Shown here: piece after piece, positions 1 to 6,125 of the stretch
Layout of the letters: each line of letters begins with the position of its first letter
How positions within the stretch are numbered: position 1 is the first letter of the stretch
Virus record (IMG/VR): IMGVR_UViG_3300050016_000388
Span: 1-25,502 of that record
Source: a virus
DNA: 25,502 nt
Strand: one strand, 5' to 3'
Program-made: the position numbers and the translations under genes
Notes under the pieces: generated by a model
What the model saw: the letters and a program-made list of their open reading frames with translations, nothing else
Told to the model about the DNA's origin: nothing
The model's database searches: none

Positions 1-150
1 TCACCGGTAGCCGGTCCCCCCCGTCCTGTTGTAATCGATTCCATAGGGCGGATCGCTGACGATCGCGAGCGTGCGGTCGAGGCCCGGCAGGATCTCGCGG
101 CAGTCGCCGAGATACAGCGTGGCGTCGCCGATGGTCACGATCTCAACCAT
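1..150 (-). CDS. DNA methyltransferase, N-terminal fragment at the window edge
   Basis: Forty-nine residues with the N6-adenine/N4-cytosine methyltransferase opening: ATLYLGDCREILPGL, then VSDPPYGIDYN with the catalytic DPPY motif (residues 33-36). The frame ends in TGA at bases 1-3, far short of a full enzyme (usually over 200 residues). A seven-G run on the minus strand (16-22) lies just before the stop; reading it one base differently avoids this stop, so the gene likely continues in another frame beyond the edge. It could be truncated, phase-variable or affected by a sequence error. The ATG at 150 lies five bases after the glycosyltransferase stop. Confidence 0.7.
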   Translation of the reverse strand: MVEIVTIGDATLYLGDCREILPGLDRTLAIVSDPPYGIDYNRTGGTGYR

Positions 151-155
151 CGCGA

Positions 156-1097
156 TCAGGCCTCGTTCGCATCCTCGCGGCGCGACCGCAGGTAGAGATC
201 CCACTCGCGCTCGAGCTCCGGCTTGTTGCCGGCCCATTCGAGAACGCCCGATGTGTTGCGCTTCAGGTCGGTGTCGGGGTCGAACCCGTGACGCGCTAAT
301 AGACCCCAGCGCGAGAGGTAGCCGCGGCTCGCCTTGGGGCCGTGAAAGCGGTGCTCGATTGTCCCCGGCACATAGCCGATGCGGCGGTTGACGACGTGCT
401 CGATGCGCGCCTGCCAACGCTGGAGGTGGCCGATATACGACGCGGCGACACCGCCCGGCACGCTGTTGTCGACGGCACCGACAAGCGCCAGTGCCATGTG
501 GTGGTCGCCCGAACCCATGCCGCCGAGATCGAAGAGGCCCGCGGTCCAGTCGAGAACGGCGCGAGTGGTCGCCCAAGAATAGCCGCTATGGGCGTAATCG
601 TAGGGTCCGCCGTCGAATTTCCACCATCGCGGCCCCCGCGGCACCACCGCGGGGCGGCCGCCGTGCAGATACTGCCGGCAGAACGAATGGTAATGCGCCA
701 GGTGCTCGTCGCGCGGACCCAAATCGTAGGCGTCGGACCACGGCTGCACGACGCGGTAGTGCTGCAACGCCTCGACGGTCTCGCTCGCCCAATGCGGCCG
801 GCGGTGAAACACGTCGGCGTCGTGCCAGCAGATGAATTTGGCCTCTGGCACCCGAGCGATCCCGAGGTTGATCAAATTCTCCTTCGACCACGCCCACGAT
901 TCGGCGCGGACCCCGATATGGTCGACATGCGGCAGGGCACAGGCATAGGCGCGCTCGCCATACTGGCACTCGATGACATGGAGGAGGACGCCCGAATCGA
1001 GCATGTGCCCCACCCAGTCGCGGTAATGCCGGTCGGGCGCTTCCCAGCGCAGCGGGTTGAAGCGCGCGGCAAATACGTGAAGGTCCGGTGCGGTCAT
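156..1097 (-). CDS. GT-A-type glycosyltransferase
   Basis: A 313-residue soluble protein. The metal-binding DxD motif is present as FICWHDADVFHRR (Asp93, Asp95), preceded by WSKENLINLGIARVP, as in family 2-like glycosyltransferases. Further marks are SDAYDLGPRDEH, GYSWATTRAVLD, GGMGSGDHHMALALVG and the closing PGTIEHRFHGPKASRGY with FDPDTDLKRN, a set found in an alphaproteobacterial phage/prophage subgroup. It may add sugar to a virion or host surface molecule; donor and acceptor are unknown. The start ATG 1097 has GAGG upstream; 44 bases separate it from the preceding gene. The stop is five bases from the next ATG. Confidence 0.82.
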   Translation of the reverse strand: MTAPDLHVFAARFNPLRWEAPDRHYRDWVGHMLDSGVLLHVIECQYGERAYACALPHVDHIGVRAESWAWSKENLINLGIARVPEAKFICWHDADVFHRRPHWASETVEALQHYRVVQPWSDAYDLGPRDEHLAHYHSFCRQYLHGGRPAVVPRGPRWWKFDGGPYDYAHSGYSWATTRAVLDWTAGLFDLGGMGSGDHHMALALVGAVDNSVPGGVAASYIGHLQRWQARIEHVVNRRIGYVPGTIEHRFHGPKASRGYLSRWGLLARHGFDPDTDLKRNTSGVLEWAGNKPELEREWDLYLRSRREDANEA

Positions 1098-1141
1098 GTG
1101 GCCTCGGGAGCGAGGGGCGGGTGGAAAGAGGGAACGGGGCG

Positions 1142-1825
1142 CTACTTCGGGTGCCGCAACCGCCAGCGCCGGCCGTGGCGCGCCCGCATATAGGCGATGT
1201 GGTTGGGGGCCATGTCGGTGCCGTAGGCCGAGCTGTAGACCCCGTTTTCGGACCATTCGAGCCAGCCGCGATGCGGGATCTCCGGCAGCGGCTGGGTGAC
1301 CAGCGCCATGATGTCGAAGCGGCTTCCGGGCGGCGCGGCGGGGTCCCACCATGCCGGCGTGACGGCGTTGCTTACCATGACGCCGCCGATCGCGAAGCTG
1401 TCCGAGGTGACCGGGTCGGCGATCTCGACCGGATATTGCCGGCTGCCGGCCGCGGCGAAGCGGTCGAGCGCGGGGTTGATCAGCAATTCGCCGATCTCAT
1501 GGGTTCCGGCGATCGTCCAGGCGACGCCGTATTTCAGGCAGGCATCGAGCTCGACGATTCCGATCGGCAGGCCCGACGGCGACTTCTCGTGATAGCCGAG
1601 CGAATTGGCCATCGTCGTCGTCGGCGCGAGGACGATCTGCGCTTCCTCGGCCGCCACCGTCCCCGGCGTTGCCGTGCGGATCGTGCTGCCGGCGACTTCC
1701 GGCCAGAACGGCGCGAGCCACTTGCCGATCCATTCCTCGGCCGCCGCGACAAAGGCCGCGACGTCCGCATCAGGAAGCGCGGCCTCGTTGACCACCGCCA
1801 GTTTGAACGCAGCCCGCTCGCTCAT
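1142..1825 (-). CDS. Putative zinc metallopeptidase-like protein (HExxE)
   Basis: A 227-residue protein with AGTHEIGELLINPALDRF: His109, Glu110 and Glu113 stand where zincin-type enzymes have HExxH, with Glu replacing the second His. A conserved acidic segment follows (YPVEIADPV, Glu134). Upstream NSLGYHEKSPSGLPIGIVEL and downstream GGVMVSNAVTPAWW match a pattern of uncharacterised proteins seen in phages and soil bacteria with ASHELAEMLVDP-like cores. Peptidase activity is inferred. There is no signal peptide. Start ATG 1825 overlaps the preceding stop (ATGA). Longer in-frame extensions upstream are shadow of the TolB-like gene. Confidence 0.75.
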   Translation of the reverse strand: MSERAAFKLAVVNEAALPDADVAAFVAAAEEWIGKWLAPFWPEVAGSTIRTATPGTVAAEEAQIVLAPTTTMANSLGYHEKSPSGLPIGIVELDACLKYGVAWTIAGTHEIGELLINPALDRFAAAGSRQYPVEIADPVTSDSFAIGGVMVSNAVTPAWWDPAAPPGSRFDIMALVTQPLPEIPHRGWLEWSENGVYSSAYGTDMAPNHIAYMRARHGRRWRLRHPK

Positions 1826-2832
1826 GGCGTCATCTCCTTGATCGGCACCGCGCCGCCGCCGCGCAGCTCCGGCGAGAGCTGTCGCAGGTTGGCGCCGGAT
1901 GGAAAGTCCACCGCGTAGGTGCCGCTGTCGGAAGTGTTGGCCGAGCCCCGGTCGAAGCCCACGGACCTGCCGTCGGGAAAGAGGAACGGGTTGTCCGCCG
2001 CGCGGCATGAGCCCGGTAGGTCAGGCCCCGGGGTGTTGATCGGCGCGCACCCCGTCAAGGTGTGGCGCGGGCCGCCCTCAATAGGGGCCCATGCAATGTT
2101 GCGGTAGCCCCACGGGCCATCCCCGATGGCCGCGAGGCCGGAGAAAAATACGACGACGGAGCCGTCCGGCGAGATCGCCGGCGCATTGGCGTCCGGGTAG
2201 TCGGGGTCGCCCGGCGTGGTGAGTGCGTAGGCATTGCTGCCGTCCACGTTGCTGATCCAGACCTCGCGATGCTCGACGTCAGTCTCGGTTTGCACCATGT
2301 AGGCGACCCGCGACCCATTGAGCGATATCGACGCCTGGGAGCCATTGGCAACGAGGCGCCGCAGGTTGGACCCGTCCTCTTGTATCAGCCAGACCTCATC
2401 GACTGGCCGGATCGTCAACGTAAAAACGATGGTCCCGTTGCGCGCCATCGATGGCTTGTCGACGTTGAGGGCGAACGCCGGGCCGATCTGATGCGGGGAG
2501 CTTCCATCGGCGTTCATGATCCATACCGCGCTGCCGCCAAACGCGTCTGCCCTGCCTACCGCACGGTCAACGTTTGTCGTGGCATAGAGGATGCGCCGCC
2601 CGTCGGGCGTCCAGGATGGGGTGTGCCCCTGTTCCGGCAACACGACCTTCCCGGTGCCGTCGTTGAACACCGTGTAGATCGTGCCGCGCCCGTCATCCAT
2701 GACGAGCTCGTGCGGCGGAACCTGCGCATGGCTTGCCGTGATCCACAGCAGAGCCAGGATTGCGAGCCCGGCGGCCATAAACGCGGCGGCGACGCGGCGC
2801 CGGGCTGCCTCCCCGACGGCAATGTCGCTCAT
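1822..2832 (-). CDS. Exported TolB-like (PD40) beta-propeller protein
   Basis: A 336-residue protein. Residues 13-36 form a signal peptide or signal anchor (AAFMAAGLAILALLWITASH). The rest carries WD40-like PD40 blades: PSWTPDGRRILYAT (72-85), VWIMNADGSSPHQIG (103-117), VWLIQEDGSNLRRL (147-160), VWISNVDGSNAYALT (191-205), PAISPDGSVVVFF (218-230) and a weaker one near 282-294. Host TolB has a similar C-terminal propeller but also an N-terminal domain that is absent here. The protein would be periplasmic. It follows the lysis genes and is coupled (ATGA) to the metallopeptidase-like gene. Such a protein is not a usual virion part; it may be host-derived cargo that acts at the envelope. Confidence 0.82.
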   Translation of the reverse strand: MSDIAVGEAARRRVAAAFMAAGLAILALLWITASHAQVPPHELVMDDGRGTIYTVFNDGTGKVVLPEQGHTPSWTPDGRRILYATTNVDRAVGRADAFGGSAVWIMNADGSSPHQIGPAFALNVDKPSMARNGTIVFTLTIRPVDEVWLIQEDGSNLRRLVANGSQASISLNGSRVAYMVQTETDVEHREVWISNVDGSNAYALTTPGDPDYPDANAPAISPDGSVVVFFSGLAAIGDGPWGYRNIAWAPIEGGPRHTLTGCAPINTPGPDLPGSCRAADNPFLFPDGRSVGFDRGSANTSDSGTYAVDFPSGANLRQLSPELRGGGAVPIKEMTP

Positions 2833-2872
2833 GGCGCGGGGACTTGAACGATCGGCATCGCGATCTCCGCAC

Positions 2873-3247
2873 CTAATGAGAGGCTGCGCTGGTAAGCGTC
2901 GTCACCTGGCCGGCGAGCTGGCCGAGCCAGATTGCTGTCGACAAGGGATCGCTGGCAGGCGGGATGGCGCAGGCCGCGTCGCCAAAGCTCTCGATCGAGG
3001 TCACCTTGAGCGCGGCCGTGCTCGCCACCACGCCGGCGGCGATCGTCGCGTTCGCCGCCGCCTTGCCCTTCTGGTATTCGGCGCAGGCGGTCGCGATGAA
3101 CGGGCTCGCCGCCTCGGTAATCTTGTCGGCCGTCGTATAGAGCGAGCCGGCCGAGGCGAGCCCGCCGAGCACCATCATCGGCACCCCTCCGCAGCCCGAA
3201 AGGACTGCGGCGATCGCTACCAGGCCGAGCGCAAGACGCCGGCTCAC
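2873..3247 (-). CDS. Second small lipoprotein of the lysis region
   Basis: A 124-residue protein with lipobox LSGCG (ALGLVAIAAVLSGC). It is followed by a hydrophobic Gly-rich segment (VPMMVLGGLASAGSLY) and a helical part with two more Cys (TACAEYQKGKAAA and DAACAIPPASDP). The GTG start overlaps the stop of the preceding lipoprotein, so the pair is made together and may form one envelope complex. No family is recognised. Forty bases separate it from the TolB-like gene. Confidence 0.75.
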   Translation of the reverse strand: MSRRLALGLVAIAAVLSGCGGVPMMVLGGLASAGSLYTTADKITEAASPFIATACAEYQKGKAAANATIAAGVVASTAALKVTSIESFGDAACAIPPASDPLSTAIWLGQLAGQVTTLTSAASH

Positions 3248-3561
3248 AGTGCCGGCAGGGTCCAGGTGCAGCCGGCCCCGAGCGCCGTCGATACGGCGGT
3301 GGCATCAGCCGCGGCCGCGGTATGGCCGGTGCTGGTCAGCATGTCGGTGACGGTGTTGGCGAGCGCCTGGCCGGCACACGCCGCCGCCTGCGCCTTGGTC
3401 AAATTCGAGGCGCTCGTCGACTTGATGGTCGTCACCGCCGTCGCGGTCGAGGCGACGGCGGTCTGCGCGTCGCTGACCGTTGTCAGGTCCTGCGCGGCCT
3501 TGCAGCCGGAGAGCGCCAACAATGCCGCGGCGACGGCGGCGATGCGGATTTTCGTGGTCAT
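3244..3561 (-). CDS. Small lipoprotein of the lysis region
   Basis: A 105-residue protein with a lipoprotein signal (RIAAVAAALLALSGCK; lipobox LSGC, Cys20). The mature part is Thr/Ala/Ser-rich and helical, with two further Cys (AAACAGQ and GAGCTWTLPAL). The ribosome binding site is AAAGGGAA. It ends in a GTGA overlap with a second lipoprotein. Outer-membrane lipoproteins in lysis cassettes can be spanin subunits, but these two lack the short Pro-rich form of Rz1, so the role is unknown. Confidence 0.75.
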   Translation of the reverse strand: MTTKIRIAAVAAALLALSGCKAAQDLTTVSDAQTAVASTATAVTTIKSTSASNLTKAQAAACAGQALANTVTDMLTSTGHTAAAADATAVSTALGAGCTWTLPAL

Positions 3562-3591
3562 GGTCGGGTTCCCTTTTCGCGATTGAAGATG

Positions 3592-3789
3592 TCAGTGGGC
3601 CGCCGCCGGCGACGTCTGCTCGGGCACCAAGACGGCAATGAGTCCGCCGAGCGCGGCGACCACGCCGAGGGCGGCGTTGACCAGATCGGGGCTCGCACTG
3701 AGATGCAGGGCGCCGAGGATGAACGCGGCAGCGCCGCCCCAGCTCGAGGCCTCCGTCAGGCGCGTTCCGAGATAAGCGAGGGTGTTCAT
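3592..3789 (-). CDS. Small holin-like membrane protein
   Basis: A 65-residue protein with two hydrophobic stretches (SSWGGAAAFILGALHL, residues about 15-30, and LVNAALGVVAALGGLIAVLV, residues about 36-55) and a short C-terminal tail. Size, two membrane segments and place beside a muramidase fit a small holin that opens the inner membrane for the endolysin. The family match is by pattern only. ATG 3789 has AAAGGAAA upstream; an in-frame upstream start at 3813 would lie inside the terminator and is rejected. Confidence 0.72.
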   Translation of the reverse strand: MNTLAYLGTRLTEASSWGGAAAFILGALHLSASPDLVNAALGVVAALGGLIAVLVPEQTSPAAAH

Positions 3790-3811
3790 CGCGATTTTCC
3801 TTTCGGGCAGC

Positions 3812-3835
3812 AAAAAAGCCGCCCGCGGGCGGCTT
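3812..3835 (-). terminator. Intrinsic terminator between muramidase and holin-like genes
   Basis: On the minus strand, AAGCCGCC / GGCGGCTT forms a perfect eight-pair stem with a CGCG loop, followed by a T tract (six T in all, counting the last two stem T). It lies 25 bases after the muramidase stop and 22 bases before the next ATG. Together with its downstream leader it resembles the terminator in front of the capsid gene. Confidence 0.85.
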
Positions 3836-3860
3836 GGATAGGAAGCGAAGGTGAGGGAGG

Positions 3861-4595
3861 TCAGCCGGCCGGTGCGTCGACAGCGCCCCCCGAATCAGGT
3901 TCGGGGACCGCCGGCAGCGCGCCGGTGGCGTACCACGCCTTGAGATCGGCGAGGGTCCCGACCCAGACCGAGCGGTCGACCGGTGTCGCGATGCCGGCGA
4001 CCCGACCGGCGGGCGTGTATTGGTGGAAATCGTAGGGTCGCGGCGCGTTCGCCTTTGCGCCGCTCCACGCGCCCGGCCGGCCGGGCGGCAGAAGCGGCGG
4101 GCGCTGGACCAGACTGAGATAGCCCCCGGGCGTGGTGCCGCGCGGATATTCCGGCAACATCAGCGGCCAGCGCGACAAATCCGGGCTCGGTTGCCTCAGC
4201 TGTGCGAACCCGTAATAGGCGACGGGATCGCGCCCGGTGTGGGCGGCGACCGCCCGGCCGATCGCGACGAGGGCCGCGAGCGTCGCCGCGGTTTCCCAAT
4301 CGAGCATCGCCGGCTGTGCAGCGCCGATATCGGTCAGGGCGAGGAAATACTCGGCCTGCCGGTCGGCATCTGACGTGTCGACAAAGTGATAGGGCACGGC
4401 CAAGACGCCGGCGTTCACGGCGGCATTCCGGTTCCGCTCGAAGGCCGGATCTGCGAAGCCGACGCCCTGCGTCGCCTTGATGAAGGCGAGCGCGATCCCG
4501 GCGCCTGCCACCGCCGGCCAGTCGATCGCACCGTTGTGATGCGACACGTCGATCACGCCGTCGCAAGTGACGGCGGGCAGCCCATAGGCAGTCAT
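3861..4595 (-). CDS. GH25-family muramidase (endolysin)
   Basis: A 244-residue lysozyme that cuts the glycan strands of peptidoglycan at host lysis. GH25 signatures are GVIDVSHHNGAIDW (Asp16), FIKATQGVGFADPAF, AGVLAVPYHFVD and the catalytic pair in MLDWE (Asp99, Glu101), with YDFHQYTPAG near the end. The catalytic domain ends near residue 225, followed by a Pro/Gly-rich tail and no clear binding domain. There is no signal peptide, so it needs a holin to reach the wall. The gene precedes a strong terminator and the holin-like gene. Confidence 0.94.
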   Translation of the reverse strand: MTAYGLPAVTCDGVIDVSHHNGAIDWPAVAGAGIALAFIKATQGVGFADPAFERNRNAAVNAGVLAVPYHFVDTSDADRQAEYFLALTDIGAAQPAMLDWETAATLAALVAIGRAVAAHTGRDPVAYYGFAQLRQPSPDLSRWPLMLPEYPRGTTPGGYLSLVQRPPLLPPGRPGAWSGAKANAPRPYDFHQYTPAGRVAGIATPVDRSVWVGTLADLKAWYATGALPAVPEPDSGGAVDAPAG

Positions 4596-4597
4596 GG

Positions 4598-4990
4598 CTA
4601 TTTCCGGTTTTGCTTCTGGACGAGTTCGGTGCGCAGGTCGCCGATCCCCTGCATGACGCGGTCGAGCGCGGCGCGCATTTCTGCCTGAAACTGGTGATCT
4701 TCGGTGCGGCGCTCGTCAAGAATGCGCTCGGCAAAAGTGAGGCGCGCCTCATGCCCCGCCAGCGCGACCCGAAACTCGGCGCGCTGCACATCGAGATCGC
4801 CGCGCAGGCTCAGATATGCGCCGACGATCCCGCCCCCTAGTGTGGTGACGATAATGAGCGCCTGCAGCAGGTGGCCGAGATTGATGTCGGGCGTGAAATG
4901 CGGATGAATCATCGCGCCGAGCCAGGTCGAATCGCCGTCGGAGGCGTCCGGCAGCGGGTCTTGCGTTGCGTTCGTCCCAGGGAGCGTCAC
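4598..4990 (-). CDS. Membrane-anchored coiled-coil protein of the lysis region
   Basis: A 130-residue protein with one membrane segment (LLQALIIVTTLGGGIVGAYL, residues about 40-60) followed by a charged helix likely to form a coiled coil (RAEFRVALAGHEARLTFAER, then ERRTEDHQFQAEMRAALDRV). It stands directly before the muramidase, two bases from its start. Proteins of this shape in lysis cassettes may act as holin partners or spanin-like anchors, but no family is recognised. The start is uncertain: GTG 4990 overlaps the previous stop, while ATG 4912 gives 104 residues and keeps the membrane segment. Confidence 0.7.
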   Translation of the reverse strand: MTLPGTNATQDPLPDASDGDSTWLGAMIHPHFTPDINLGHLLQALIIVTTLGGGIVGAYLSLRGDLDVQRAEFRVALAGHEARLTFAERILDERRTEDHQFQAEMRAALDRVMQGIGDLRTELVQKQNRK

Positions 4991-6030
4991 AGCGTGCCCG
5001 TGAGGGTCCAGGCGAGGTTGGCGAGGGTCGCGTCGGGCGAGGCCGGCGCGTTGATGGTCAGCACATCGCCGCCGGCGAAGCTGGTCGCGCTGGCCACCGT
5101 GAAGCTGGCGCTCGTCGCGCCGGCAGCCAAGGCCATCGTGCCGACCGTCGACCCATTCTTCTGAATGGCAAAGTTGGCGAGGGCGGTGGCCGCCGTGCCG
5201 GCCGTCCCAAAGCTGCCCGCGAGCCCGGCCGCGAAGGTCACCGGGGTGGCGAAGATATAGCGCTCGATCACCTGGCTGGCGCCGGGGCTTCCGGCCCACG
5301 AGCCGGAGACATAGGCCGGGGCCTGCACTGCGCCGTCGCCGGTCAGCGTGTAGCTGGTCGGCGTCAGCCCGGCGAGGCTCTGCAAAGCCTGCCCGAAGGT
5401 GTTGAAGGCCGGCAGTTTCACATGGATCGTCTGGCCGATAAAGCTGGAGGGATAGCGATAGCGGAAGAGGGATGGGTCGTTCGGGCCGAAGCGCGCGAAG
5501 TTCGCGCCCGCGGAATGGCTGCCGATCGGCGTGCCGTAGACCCCGCGCCGCAGGTAGGTGAGGTTGTACTTGTAGGAAGCGGTGAGGGTCGCAGTCTGGT
5601 AACTCACCAGCTCGCCATCGCAGTAGCACAGCGTCACAAAATGGTCGGCGTCGGCCATCGTCCCCGACAAGAGCTGCCCCTGGCTCTCGGTCAGATCGAC
5701 CGACACCGTGTCGGCGGTGTCGGGATCGGTGTGGCTCGGCAACGCCGCGGTCAGAACGCCCTGACGGGCGCCGCGGTAGATCGTGCCGGCCAGTGCGTAG
5801 GTATTGCCGTCGCTCGACACCCAGACCTGGCAGCCGCCCCAGTTCGTCCCGCCCGAGGCGATCAGCCAAACTTCGAGGTCGCCGCCCGACAATCCCGATG
5901 GCGGCTCGAAGATGATCGGCGCATTGGTGTTGCCGGGAGCGACCAGCATGTCGAGGCCGGACCCGGCCGTCGTCAGCTTCGGATAGAGCGTCGCGGTGCC
6001 GACCCCGATCGCGGTTATTGTGCCGGGCAT
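4987..6030 (-). CDS. Tail tip / host specificity protein, C-terminal part
   Basis: A 347-residue protein that looks like the second half of the gp15-like tip protein. It contains SGGDLEVWLIASGGTNWGGC with VWVSSDGNTYALAG, then LLSGTMADADHFVTLCYCDG, ELVSYQTATLTASYKYNLTY and LRRGVYGTPIGSH, all usual in one continuous polypeptide with the previous gene's domains. Residues about 205-347 are a beta-rich end, with VIERYIFATPVTFAAGLAGS, that probably forms a surface module. The start ATG 6030 overlaps the TGA of the 31-residue frame. The first residues (GVGTATLYPK) resemble the expected junction after GVTP. The stop overlaps a GTG start (GTGA). Confidence 0.85.
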   Translation of the reverse strand: MPGTITAIGVGTATLYPKLTTAGSGLDMLVAPGNTNAPIIFEPPSGLSGGDLEVWLIASGGTNWGGCQVWVSSDGNTYALAGTIYRGARQGVLTAALPSHTDPDTADTVSVDLTESQGQLLSGTMADADHFVTLCYCDGELVSYQTATLTASYKYNLTYLRRGVYGTPIGSHSAGANFARFGPNDPSLFRYRYPSSFIGQTIHVKLPAFNTFGQALQSLAGLTPTSYTLTGDGAVQAPAYVSGSWAGSPGASQVIERYIFATPVTFAAGLAGSFGTAGTAATALANFAIQKNGSTVGTMALAAGATSASFTVASATSFAGGDVLTINAPASPDATLANLAWTLTGTL

Positions 6031-6125
6031 CAGGGATCAGGGATCATAAGACAGGGATCCGGGATCAGAAAGGCAATGACCCCGCACGCTGCTCTGCAAT
6101 CCCGGATACCTGTCTTCTGGTTCAT
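6030..6125 (-). CDS. 31-residue bridging ORF inside the inverted-repeat element
   Basis: The ATG overlaps the stop of the tail-tip gene (ATGA) and the TGA overlaps the ATG of the downstream part (TGATG), so ribosomes could pass from one to the other through this frame. The peptide (MNQKTGIRDCRAACG, ending PDPCLMIPDP) looks like translated repeat DNA, not a folded protein. It may matter only as a coupling device. Whether it is translated is inference. Confidence 0.4.
   Translation of the reverse strand: MNQKTGIRDCRAACGVIAFLIPDPCLMIPDP
6032..6116. repeat. Palindromic insertion element splitting the tail-tip gene
   Basis: Two arms, 6048-6066 and 6098-6116, are inverted repeats matching at 17 of 19 bases (AAGACAGG-x-ATCCGGGAT) around a 31-base loop. 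On the left flank the unit GGGATC is repeated at 6033, 6040, 6055 and 6061. Such short palindromic units resemble REP- or MITE-like intergenic elements of alphaproteobacteria. It separates two parts of one protein. Confidence 0.7.
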
